DNA of 44,311 bases. Origin: Candidatus Moranbacteria bacterium GW2011_GWE2_36_40. Lineage in GTDB: Bacteria > Patescibacteriota > Minisyncoccia > Moranbacterales > GWC2-37-73. The position numbers and the translations under genes were made by a program. Where the stretch lies: assembly GCA_000991645.1 (NCBI GenBank), contig LBRX01000002.1, positions 1 through 44,311 on the forward strand, given 5' to 3'. Positions 29,756 through 38,237 of this stretch are shown piece after piece; the stretch's first letter is position 1; every line of letters begins with the position of its first letter. The notes beneath the pieces are model-generated. The model did not search any database. It worked only from the letters and a program-made list of their open reading frames with translations, and was not told where the DNA came from.

Positions 29756-32215
29756 ATGAAAAGAATAAACTTATCACTTTCTGGTATGCACTGCGCGTCG
29801 TGTGCAATGTTAATTGAGCGAACATTGGGAAAAACGCCAGGTGTTCAAAAAGCCACCGTTAATTTTGCAGCTGAAAAAGTATTAATAGATTTTGATGAAA
29901 AGTTGACCGATCCGCAGAAATTGATTGCTGCTATAGTGAAGGGTGGATATGGTGCTCAGGAAATTGATGCTAAAGACAGTGAATTTGAAAAGAAAAAAAG
30001 AGACCATGAAGTCTCGGAATATTTTTCGAAATTTATTTTTAGCGCCTTGCTCAGTGCACCGATGTTGTATTTTATGTTAGGTGATTTTTTCAAATGGCTT
30101 CCTGGCGCAAAACCAGTTATGCCATATGTTGCAATGATATCCTTGTTGCTGACAATTCCGATACAGTTTTTTATTGGCAAAGGTTTTTATAAGGGTGCAT
30201 GGGCAGCGTTGAAAATGAAAACTTTCAACATGGATAGTTTGGTGGCAATTGGAACTTCAACCGCATTTTTATATAGTTTGATTAACTATATTTTGTTTGC
30301 AGTGAAAAATCATACAATATTTGGAATTGGCGGCGAAATGGTTCCAGATTTATATTTTGAAACTGCAGCCTATTTGATTACGTTTGTAATCTTGGGTAAG
30401 TGGTTGGAAATAAGAACAAAAGGAAAAACCTCTGATGCAATCAAGAAGTTGATGGGACTTCAAGCGAAAACTGCTCGTGTGATCCGCGATGGTCAAACAC
30501 TCGACATTGCTATTGATGATGTGATTCATGGTGATATTATTATTGTTCGTCCGGGAGAGAAAGTTCCAGTGGATGGAAAAATTACCAAGGGTTCTTCTGC
30601 TGTGGATGAATCTATGATTACTGGGGAAAGCTTGCCAGTGGAAAAAACTATCGGTAGTAATGTTGTTGGAGGAACAATCAATAAAACTGGAAGTTTTGAA
30701 TTTGAGGCTACAAAAATAGGATCAGAAACAACGTTGGCGCAGATTATTCGCTTGATTGAAGAAGCGCAAGGTTCGAAAGCACCAATTCAAAATTTTGCTG
30801 ATAGTATTTCTGCCTGGTTTGTGCCAGTAGTAATTATTTTAGCTATCTTAACATTTGGAGTATGGTATTTTGTTCTTGGTTCAACGTTAGCTTTCGCTCT
30901 GATGGCGTTCACATCGGTTATAGTAATCGCATGTCCATGTGCGCTTGGTTTGGCAACGCCAACCTCTCTTATGGTAGGAACGGGCAAAGGTGCTGAATAC
31001 GGAGTGCTTGTGAAGGGTGGAGAAGCCCTGGAGGCAGCCAGTAATATCTCAGCTGTAATTTTTGATAAGACGGGAACACTTACTCATGGAAAACCAGAGG
31101 TTACTGATATTCTTGTATTTAGCACGCAAGATGAGGATGAAATTTTGGCAATAGCTGCAAGTTTGGAAAAACTCTCAGAGCATCCATTGGCTGAAGCTAT
31201 TTGCAATCACGCAGACGAGGAAAATATTGATCTAAAAGAAGTTCAAAATTTCAACTCAATAACTGGACGAGGTGTACAAGGAGATATTGATGGAACAACA
31301 TATTTTATTGGAACGCGCAAGTTGATGATTGAAACTTTAAATTTGGAAAATAAAGAGATTGACCCTGTTAAATATGGTCCGCTTATGGCGGAATTTAACA
31401 GGGTAAACCGAAAAATGGTACGTCTAGAAGAACAGGGCAAGACCGCGATGATTTTGGCAACCAAAGAGGGAATAGTTGGAATCATTGCAGTTGCAGACAC
31501 TGTTAAAGAAACATCTCGCGAAGCGGTGGAAAAATTAAAGAAAATGGGAATAGAGGTATTCATGATAACAGGTGACAACAAAAGGACTGCAAATGCGATT
31601 GCCAAAATTGTAGGCATTGATGATGCTCATGTTCTTGCTGAAATATTACCTGAAGACAAAGCTAAAGTAGTAAAAGCTCTGCAGGATGGAAATATAAATA
31701 AATTCAATCCATTATTTCAAAATTCAAAATTCGAAATTCAAAATTTAGGAGTGAAGCGACGAGTGGCTATGGTTGGAGATGGCGTTAATGATGCTCCAGC
31801 ACTTGCTCAGGCCAATGTTGGAATTGCAATGGGATCAGGAACTGATGTTGCCATGGAAGCAGGCGACATTGTGATTATGAAAAGTGACCTCAATGACGTT
31901 GTTACTTCGTTTCAGCTTTCAAAAGAAACGATGTCGAAAATAAAACAAAATATGTTTTTTGCTTTGTTTTATAATGTGATTGGAATTCCGATTGCGGCTC
32001 GCGTGTTCTTTGCATTCGGATTAGTTTTGAAGCCAGAACTAGCAGGACTTGCGATGGCATTGAGTTCTATTTCAGTGGTTGGTAACTCATTGTTGCTTAA
32101 ACTTTTTAAACCAAATAAACGGAATTATATATCCTTGCTTGCACCGTTTGTGATGATGGCAGTGTTTACATACGGATTTATTTTGTTTGCACAGTTGAGC
32201 AGTAGCATGAAATAA
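29756..32215 (+). CDS. copA: copper-exporting P-type ATPase
   Basis: The 819-residue ATPase pumps Cu(I) out of the cytoplasm. An HMA domain (GMHCASCAML) occupies about 1-70. Eight membrane helices are expected, with CPC in IACPCALGLATP at about 391. The phosphorylation site is D437 in FDKTGTLTHGK; the nucleotide domain has EHPLAE; the hinge is GDGVNDAPAL at about 673. Helix 7 has ALFYN and helix 8 has ALSSISVVGNS, the Cu(I) signature of P1B-1 pumps. Two in-frame repeats add residues: about 536-551 (GTTAAAT element) and about 649-664 (AAAATTCAAAATT words), both on loops outside the motifs. It is translated 11 bases after the TauE fusion. Confidence 0.96.
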   Translation: MKRINLSLSGMHCASCAMLIERTLGKTPGVQKATVNFAAEKVLIDFDEKLTDPQKLIAAIVKGGYGAQEIDAKDSEFEKKKRDHEVSEYFSKFIFSALLSAPMLYFMLGDFFKWLPGAKPVMPYVAMISLLLTIPIQFFIGKGFYKGAWAALKMKTFNMDSLVAIGTSTAFLYSLINYILFAVKNHTIFGIGGEMVPDLYFETAAYLITFVILGKWLEIRTKGKTSDAIKKLMGLQAKTARVIRDGQTLDIAIDDVIHGDIIIVRPGEKVPVDGKITKGSSAVDESMITGESLPVEKTIGSNVVGGTINKTGSFEFEATKIGSETTLAQIIRLIEEAQGSKAPIQNFADSISAWFVPVVIILAILTFGVWYFVLGSTLAFALMAFTSVIVIACPCALGLATPTSLMVGTGKGAEYGVLVKGGEALEAASNISAVIFDKTGTLTHGKPEVTDILVFSTQDEDEILAIAASLEKLSEHPLAEAICNHADEENIDLKEVQNFNSITGRGVQGDIDGTTYFIGTRKLMIETLNLENKEIDPVKYGPLMAEFNRVNRKMVRLEEQGKTAMILATKEGIVGIIAVADTVKETSREAVEKLKKMGIEVFMITGDNKRTANAIAKIVGIDDAHVLAEILPEDKAKVVKALQDGNINKFNPLFQNSKFEIQNLGVKRRVAMVGDGVNDAPALAQANVGIAMGSGTDVAMEAGDIVIMKSDLNDVVTSFQLSKETMSKIKQNMFFALFYNVIGIPIAARVFFAFGLVLKPELAGLAMALSSISVVGNSLLLKLFKPNKRNYISLLAPFVMMAVFTYGFILFAQLSSSMK
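31363..31408. repeat. GTTAAAT-family element inserted in frame in copA, copy 6
   Basis: CCCTGTTAAAT pairs with ATTTAACAGGG; the inner stem is TCCGC/GCGGA with loop TTATG; the tail is TAAAC. Read as PVKYGPLMAEFNRVNR. Confidence 0.88.
31702..31746 (+). repeat. AAAATTCAAAATT-type insertion in copA
   Basis: Words ATTTCAAAATTCAAAATTCG and AAATTCAAAATTTAG match the AT-rich elements at 18476. It is translated FQNSKFEIQNL just before the VAMVGDG strand. Confidence 0.65.
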
Positions 32216-32241
32216 AATATCATTTAAAAAATAAATAAATA

Positions 32242-32275
32242 ATCAGGTCAATCTTTTGATTGATCTGATTTTTGT
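32242..32275 (+). terminator. terminator of copA
   Basis: AATCAGGTCAATC pairs with GATTGATCTGATT around TTTT, followed by TTTT. Confidence 0.85.
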
Positions 32276-32299
32276 TACGTAATATATTACGTAACAAAA
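32270..32299. promoter_or_regulatory. 30-bp perfect palindrome (TTACGTAA core), operator-like
   Basis: TTTTGTTACGTAATA is followed directly by its exact reverse complement. It has no loop, which favours a protein-binding site over a terminator. It lies in the 312-base gap before the second uvrA, 230 bases from its start. Confidence 0.6.
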
Positions 32300-32368
32300 C
32301 TTGATATTTTTAGGTTATTTGCATTTAGATTGGTATCCTTTACATTTCACGTTTTTTCTGATATCATT

Positions 32369-32478
32369 CCCCGCAGTAGAAATTCGAACTTTTCTATGTA
32401 ATCAAAAATTTTTGTAGCAGCTAGGGTATAGTATTCATGCAGATTTTTATTAGATAATTTCGAATTTCACTGCATGGG
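32369..32478. repeat. imperfect inverted repeat upstream of the second uvrA
   Basis: CCC-GCAGTAGAAATTCGAA pairs with TTTCGAATTTCACTGCATGGG, and TTTTCTATGTAATCAAAAAT pairs loosely with AGATTTTTATTAGATAA. A 30-base centre contains CAGCTAGGG. It could be a mobile palindromic element or a structured leader. AT-rich CAATTTTCAATTTAC words follow to 32520. Confidence 0.55.
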
Positions 32479-32527
32479 TAAACTCTAGACAATTTTCAAT
32501 TTACAATTCATAAATTTTCAACATAAT

Positions 32528-35320
32528 ATGGCTTCCAAGAAAGATAATTTGAAAACAACTGGTGAAATAGTTATTAAAGGTGCGCGAGTTAATAATTTGA
32601 AGAATATTGACGTAAATATTCCACGGGATAAGTTTGTTGTTATTACTGGACTTTCTGGTTCAGGAAAATCTTCATTGGCATTTGATACTATTTATGCTGA
32701 AGGTAATCGTCGATATATGGAGGGTCTTTCAACTTATGCTAGGAATTTTCTTGATCCTCAGGCTAAGCCTGACGTGGATAAGATCGAAAATCTTTCACCC
32801 CCTATTTCTATTGATCAAAAAAGTATTTCTCGTTCTCCGCGCTCAACCGTTGGAACATTGACGGAGGTGTATGATTATTTGCGCATTATGTATGCAAAAA
32901 TAGGTGTGTTGCATTGTCCTGAATGTGGAACATCAATGCAGAAAAGAAGCAGCCAGGAAATCTTGGATGAAATCTTAACTTTCTCTCATCATACTCAGAT
33001 AGCATTTTTATCAAAACCCAAAGATAAAAACCAAGGCAAGGAACTCTTAAAACAAATTGCTCAAATGGGCTATGCTAGAGTTCGTTTTAATGGAAAAATG
33101 TTTACTGTTGCTGAATCAATGATGCTTGAGGAAAATTCATTTGAAACTGATATTGAGGTTGTTATTGACAGGATTGTTTTGGACAAAAAAAAGCCTGATA
33201 TTGAAAGGATGCTGGATTCAATTGAAACTGCAATGAAGATTGGAGGTGCTTCCATGAAACTTTTATTTGATAACACTGAAGAGAGAAGCTATAACCAAGA
33301 TTTTTTTTGTAGTAAATGTGGTATAAAAATAAAAGAAGTAACACCAAGACACTTTTCATTTAATAGTCCGGAGGGTGCATGTGATACCTGCGCTGGTCTT
33401 GGTTATACATTGAAGGTTAACGAAGAACTCATTATTCCAAATAAAAATCTTTCATTAATTGAAGGAGCAATTCAACCATGGAGTAAATCTGGAGGAAAAA
33501 TAAGTGGACAAAGTGTCCAGTTGTTGACATTGAAAGATGTTGCAAAAAAACACAAGTTTTCAATGAATGTGCCAGTTAAAAAATTGTCATCCCAACAACT
33601 TGCAATAGTGTTGTACGGTGGTAATGATTTTGAAGGTGTTATTCCTGCTTTGGAAAAGAAATATCGTGAAACAAAGTCTGATTATGTTCGAACAGAAATT
33701 GAAAAGTACATGACTGCGTACACATGTCCAGCTTGCGATGGTAAGCGTTTGAAAAAGGAATTTTTGGCAGTTGAGGTACAGGGAAAAACTATTGATGAAA
33801 TGGTCGGTTTGAGTATTATGCATCTTAGGGAATTTTTTAAAAATTTTGAAAATTGGACTATTGGTTCTCAAGAAAAAAGTGTTGCGCAACCAATTGTGCG
33901 TGAAGTTTTGCAGCGTCTTTTTGCCCTAGAAAATGTTGGTCTCGAATATTTAAATCTTGGAAGAAGTGCCCAAACAATTTCTGGAGGTGAGGCACAACGA
34001 ATTCGTTTGGCAGCACAACTCAACTCTCAGTTAATGGGAATTGTATATGTGTTGGATGAACCTTCAATTGGGCTTCATTCTCGTGACACGGAAAAATTGG
34101 TTGCAACAATTAAAGCGCTTCAAAGCATCGGCAATTCATTGATTGTTGTTGAGCATGACGAAAGTATTATTAAGGCAGCTGATTGGATTGTTGATATGGG
34201 TCCTGGAGCTGGTGAAGAAGGGGGAGTTGTCGTTTTTGAGGGAAACTATGATCAACTTTTAAAATCCAAAAACCTTACCGCTCAATATATTTCTAAAAAG
34301 AAAAAAGTTTCCGACAAGAAAAAAATAAGATCAGGTAGTGGAAAATTTATTGAAATTTTTGGAGCTGAAGAAAATAATTTAAAAAATGTTGATTTGGCTA
34401 TTCCATTGGATAAATTCGTTGTAATTTGCGGTGTTTCAGGCAGCGGAAAATCAACTTTGGTAAAAAATATTTTAGCTAAAGCGTTATCGCGACATTTTTA
34501 TAACACCAAGGATTTGCCAGGAAAACACAAAAAAATTAAGGGATTTGAACATATTAAAAAAGTTATCAGTATAAATCAAAATCCTATTGGTCGCACACCA
34601 CGCTCTAATGCTGCAACATACACAGGAGTTTTCTCTCATATTCGTGATCTTTTTGCTGAGGTTGAAGAAGCAAAAAACAGAGGATATACTGCTAGTCGCT
34701 TTTCTTTCAATATGAAGGGTGGACGTTGTGAAGTTTGTCAGGGAGATGGATCAAAGAAAATTGAAATGCATCTTTTGCCGGATATGTATGTGAAATGTGA
34801 AGCTTGTGGTGGAACAAGGTTTAGTAAAAAAACTTTGGAAATTGAATATAAAGGATTTAATATTGCTCAAATTTTAGATATGGATGTGCGTTTGGCACTT
34901 CGATTTTTTGCACGGCATCCGCTTATTGCAGAAAAATTGAAAACCATGGAAGATGTTGGTCTTGGATATTTGAAACTTGGACAAAGTGCCACAAATCTTT
35001 CTGGTGGAGAAGCACAGCGCATAAAATTGGCGACTGAACTGGCTCGTAAATCAACAGGAAGCACATTGTATATCTTGGATGAGCCAACCGCTGGCCTTCA
35101 TTTTGATGATATTCGCAGATTGCTTGGAGTTTTGAATGCATTGGTGGATAAAGGAAATTCTGTAATTGTTGTTGAACATAATTTGGATGTTATTCGTGAT
35201 GCTGATCATGTGATTGAGCTTGGGCCAGATGGTGGGGAGCTTGGTGGTTATCTTACTTTTGCCGGCACGCCAGATCAACTCAAAAAAGACAAGAAAAGTT
35301 GGACCGCGAAATACCTCTAA
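32528..35320 (+). CDS. second UvrA paralog
   Basis: The protein has 930 residues and is a full UvrA-type ABC ATPase, clearly different from the one at 22502. Walker A motifs are GLSGSGKSSL (about 40) and GVSGSGKSTL (about 637); signatures are TISGGEAQRIRL and NLSGGEAQRIKL; Walker B is VLDEPSIGLH and ILDEPTAGLH. Zinc sites CPECGTSM, CSKCGIKI/CDTCAGLG, CPACDGKRL and CEVCQGDG...CEACGGTRF are complete. The UvrB-binding region is present (about 125-250), so it is not the class that lacks it. No repeat insertions are visible. Paralogs of this kind are tied to damage tolerance or drug resistance in other bacteria; the role here is unknown. Confidence 0.95.
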   Translation: MASKKDNLKTTGEIVIKGARVNNLKNIDVNIPRDKFVVITGLSGSGKSSLAFDTIYAEGNRRYMEGLSTYARNFLDPQAKPDVDKIENLSPPISIDQKSISRSPRSTVGTLTEVYDYLRIMYAKIGVLHCPECGTSMQKRSSQEILDEILTFSHHTQIAFLSKPKDKNQGKELLKQIAQMGYARVRFNGKMFTVAESMMLEENSFETDIEVVIDRIVLDKKKPDIERMLDSIETAMKIGGASMKLLFDNTEERSYNQDFFCSKCGIKIKEVTPRHFSFNSPEGACDTCAGLGYTLKVNEELIIPNKNLSLIEGAIQPWSKSGGKISGQSVQLLTLKDVAKKHKFSMNVPVKKLSSQQLAIVLYGGNDFEGVIPALEKKYRETKSDYVRTEIEKYMTAYTCPACDGKRLKKEFLAVEVQGKTIDEMVGLSIMHLREFFKNFENWTIGSQEKSVAQPIVREVLQRLFALENVGLEYLNLGRSAQTISGGEAQRIRLAAQLNSQLMGIVYVLDEPSIGLHSRDTEKLVATIKALQSIGNSLIVVEHDESIIKAADWIVDMGPGAGEEGGVVVFEGNYDQLLKSKNLTAQYISKKKKVSDKKKIRSGSGKFIEIFGAEENNLKNVDLAIPLDKFVVICGVSGSGKSTLVKNILAKALSRHFYNTKDLPGKHKKIKGFEHIKKVISINQNPIGRTPRSNAATYTGVFSHIRDLFAEVEEAKNRGYTASRFSFNMKGGRCEVCQGDGSKKIEMHLLPDMYVKCEACGGTRFSKKTLEIEYKGFNIAQILDMDVRLALRFFARHPLIAEKLKTMEDVGLGYLKLGQSATNLSGGEAQRIKLATELARKSTGSTLYILDEPTAGLHFDDIRRLLGVLNALVDKGNSVIVVEHNLDVIRDADHVIELGPDGGELGGYLTFAGTPDQLKKDKKSWTAKYL

Positions 35321-35445
35321 AAAATTGAGTGAAAATTTATTCGAATACATTTTTATTTTTGTCACGGAGAAATAATTGCAACTTTTGACATAGCGCCAAG
35401 GAGACTCATTTCTAGTGAAAAAATAAAAAGTATTCTCAAAATTTT

Positions 35446-35907
35446 CTACAATAATAAAAGTGTAATTGCACCGAGCGAGAAAATAATGTCATTAAGCACA
35501 TTTCGGAGTGTCCATGCTCGCTCAGGTGATCCATCGGCAAAGCGGCCGTGCACAAATTGATGAAATTCGTATATTTTTTCTAAGAATTTGAAATTAAGTT
35601 TCCAATAGAGTACTGTTAATAAATCGGGAAACATTGAGATGAGCGCACCTGTGATCATTGAGATGGAAATTGCGGATGATATATTTTTAGCATAAATTGC
35701 AACAAGAATAATCACACCGCCAACAAAAAGATCGAGAGTTACCTTCCAAGTTGTATTTTTGAAAGTTGATTTTTTGTTTAAATATTCTCCATGACGAAAA
35801 ATATCCAAGGCATAATGCAGGGGGATTAAGATAGTTGTTAAAACTAAGGGATTATGAATATATTTTCCAACAGCAGCGCCGACTAGCGCATGAGTAGTTA
35901 AAATCAT
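35446..35907 (-). CDS. small multi-pass membrane protein (YdjM-like layout)
   Basis: The protein has 153 residues and begins MILTTHALVGAAVGKYI, with a His-rich first third (THALVG, PLHYALDIFRHGEYL) and about four hydrophobic segments (24-34, 57-72, 78-97, 136-153). The THALVGAAVG opening is typical of small membrane-bound metal-hydrolase-like (YdjM/DUF457-type) proteins; I offer this as a likeness only. A second motif, EFHQFVHGRFADG, may add His ligands. It is transcribed opposite to uvrA2 and rsmI. No Shine-Dalgarno sequence is seen. The 125 bases before it (35321-35445) show no gene. Confidence 0.7.
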   Translation of the reverse strand: MILTTHALVGAAVGKYIHNPLVLTTILIPLHYALDIFRHGEYLNKKSTFKNTTWKVTLDLFVGGVIILVAIYAKNISSAISISMITGALISMFPDLLTVLYWKLNFKFLEKIYEFHQFVHGRFADGSPERAWTLRNVLNDIIFSLGAITLLLL

Positions 35908-35917
35908 AAATTAAATT

Positions 35918-36019
35918 CAGAACCACTGATTAACACTTGATTATTTTGATTACACATGATTTTTAAATCAGTGAAATCATGTGATCTCATGTGATCTCAT
36001 GTGATAATCAATGGTTCAG
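35918..36019. repeat. inverted repeat with tandem 10-mers before rsmI
   Basis: CAGAACCACTGATTAACAC pairs with GTGATAATCAATGGTTCAG. Inside the right arm GTGATCTCAT is repeated in tandem (35981-36000, then GTGATAATCA). AAATCAGTG/CACTGATT words form a second pairing. It fills the divergent gap. Confidence 0.75.
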
Positions 36020-36029
36020 ATTATTAGGT

Positions 36030-36698
36030 ATGCAGGGAAAATTATTTATCGTCGCTACTCCAATTGGTAATCTTGAAGATATTACTATTCGAGCACTGCG
36101 CGTGCTCAAGGAGGCTGATATGGTGGCGTGTGAAGATACTAGAGTTACCAGAAAATTGCTTAATCATTATAACATAGAGACCAAGGCAATTGTATATCAT
36201 CAGCATACCAAGGATGATAAAATCGAAAAAATTATTGATGAAATTTTGGCTGGCAAAAATGTGGCAGTTGTTACTGATGCTGGCACGCCGGGCGTTTCTG
36301 ATCCTGGAAATATTTTAGTAGCCGAAGCCGTTGCTAACAATATTGTTGTTTTGCCAATTCCAGGAGCTTCAGCACTAGCTTCTGTTATAAGTATAGCTGG
36401 AATTGATATGCAGCAGTTTACATTTTTGGGTTTTCCTCCGCACAAAAAAGGACGAGAAACATATTTTAAAAAAGTGGCAGCAAGCGTTATCCCAGTCATT
36501 TATTATGAATCACCTCATCGTGTTATTAAAAATTTAACAATGCTTTTAGAATTTGCTCCCGAAAAAAAGATTATTCTCGGACGCGAACTAACTAAAATGT
36601 TTGAAGAAGTGGTGCGCGGAAACGTTTCAGAAGTGTTGGAATATTTTACAAAAAATCCTTCAAAAATAAAAGGGGAGTTTGTTATTGTTGTCCATTAA
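36030..36698 (+). CDS. rsmI: 16S rRNA 2'-O-methyltransferase RsmI
   Basis: RsmI methylates C1402 of 16S rRNA using SAM. The ATG at 36030 (MQGKLFIVATPIGNLEDITI) is the family start; the longer frame from 35991 reads into the repeat. The protein has 222 residues, shorter than the about 280 common elsewhere, missing the C-terminal extension. SAM-fold motifs are TPIGNLEDIT, ACEDTRVTRKLL, VTDAGTPGVSDPG, PIPGASAL and YYESPHR. A terminator follows. Confidence 0.96.
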   Translation: MQGKLFIVATPIGNLEDITIRALRVLKEADMVACEDTRVTRKLLNHYNIETKAIVYHQHTKDDKIEKIIDEILAGKNVAVVTDAGTPGVSDPGNILVAEAVANNIVVLPIPGASALASVISIAGIDMQQFTFLGFPPHKKGRETYFKKVAASVIPVIYYESPHRVIKNLTMLLEFAPEKKIILGRELTKMFEEVVRGNVSEVLEYFTKNPSKIKGEFVIVVH

Positions 36699-36720
36699 AG
36701 AAGTAACTATCATAATATTC

Positions 36721-36748
36721 GAAAAATCCCGCAAAAGCGGGTTTTTCT
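36721..36748 (+). terminator. terminator of rsmI
   Basis: AAAAATCCCGC pairs with GCGGGTTTTT around AAAA. Confidence 0.88.
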
Positions 36749-36749
36749 A

Positions 36750-36777
36750 TTGCTCAAATCTAGCTAGCATGTATAAT
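36750..36777 (+). promoter_or_regulatory. argS promoter, leaderless type
   Basis: TTGCTC at 36750-36755 and TATAAT at 36772-36777 are 16 bases apart. The ATG at 36784 is 7 bases after the -10 box, where the transcript should begin. Confidence 0.7.
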
Positions 36778-36999
36778 TAAGGTATGAAGAAAAACATCCA
36801 AAAAATTATTAAAAGTGCCTTAACTGAGGCAAAAAAGTCCAATGGCTGGCCTGATTTTGAGTTGAATGAAATTATAGTGGACTACCCAAAAAGCGAGCAA
36901 TTTGGGGATTATACTTCAAATATTGCCATGATTCTAGCCAAGAAAATTGGTAAAAATCCAATGGAAACGGCAAATTATCTCAAGGAGATTATTTGTCGT

Positions 37000-37073
37000 C
37001 CTGAACTTGTTTCAGGATCCCGTGATGTTACGAATGGCGCGCAAAGCATAGAGATGCTGAAACAAGTTCAGCA
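37000..37073. repeat. TGAACTTGTTTCAG-type element in argS
   Basis: CCTGAACTTGTTTCAGGATC and GATGCTGAAACAAGTTCAGC are inverted copies 34 bases apart. It is read as RPELVSGS...IEMLKQVQHD in the N-terminal domain. Sister copy in uvrC at 26605-26690. Confidence 0.9.
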
Positions 37074-38140
37074 TGACATGACAGGGATTTTTGAAAAAAT
37101 AGAGGTGGCTCAGCCGGGATATCTTAATTTCTATCTTTCTAAAAAATATTTGCAAGATATTGTTGAAAAAATAAATACTGAGAAAGAGAAATTTGGAAAT
37201 TCTGAAGTTGGAAAAAATATTAAAATTAACAATGAGTTTATTTCTGCCAATCCGACCGGACCACTTCATCTTGGAAATGGACGTGGTGGATTTTATGGAG
37301 ATTCTCTTTCACGCGTTTTGCGAAAGGCTGGATTTGAGGTAACGAATGAATATTACGTTAATGATGCTGGTGGGCAAGTTGAAAAATTAGGGCATAGTGT
37401 TTTGAAAGACGAAGAGGCTTCATACACTGGAGAATATATTGATGAGCTTAATAAGAAGTATGCAAAGCTAAAAGATGTACGAGAGATTGGAAAAATTGCA
37501 GCTCGTGAAGTTTTGGAAAATATCATCAAAAAAACTACCAAAGAAAAAATGCAAATTTCTTTTGATGAATGGACAAGTGAACAAAAACTTAGTGATGAGG
37601 GATATGATAAGCGCGCTATTTCATTGCTCAAGGAAAAAGGATTAACCTATGAATCAGAAGGTGCGCTGTGGCTTAAGACTACTGACTTTGGTGATGATAA
37701 AGACAGGGTTTTAATTAAAAAAGATGGTAAAAATGCTTATATAGCTGGAGATTGTGGTTATATGCTCAATAAAATTGAAAGAGGGTATTCGCGATTAATT
37801 ATGGGACTTGGTGCTGATCATCACGGATATGTGTCGCGGCTTAAAGCAGTGGCGTTAGCGCTTGGATTTAATGAAGATTTTAGAATAATTATTTCACAAT
37901 TGGTTAGGTTGATAAAGGATGGTAAAGAAGCCCGCATGAGTAAACGCGCAGGAAATGTTATTAATCTTGATGATTTGATTGATGAAATAGGACACGATGT
38001 AACAATATTTTTCTTCTTGATGTATTCTCCTGATACTCATATGAATTTTGATTTGGGATTAGCAAAAGAGCGTAGTTCTAAAAATCCTGTTTTTTATGTG
38101 CAGTATGCACATGCGAGAATCGCCAGTATTCTTGCAAAGT

Positions 38141-38237
38141 CACAAATAACTAACAATCTACAACAAACAACAGAAAAAACAAAAAATTTGAATTTTGACC
38201 GTAGTAAGTCGTTAGTTGTTAGTTGTGGGTTATTGAC
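38141..38237. repeat. CTAACAAC/GTTAGTTG palindrome in argS
   Basis: AAATAACTAACAATCTACAA pairs with TTAGTTGTTAGTTGTGGGTTATT. It is read QITNNLQQTTEKTKN...KSLVVSCG and lies only about 25 bases before the frameshift. Confidence 0.75.

Noticed and set aside
35981..36010. Possible CRISPR-like tandem repeat (GTGATCTCAT units)
   Set aside because: There are only about three 10-base units, with no spacers and no cas genes; they form part of an inverted repeat.
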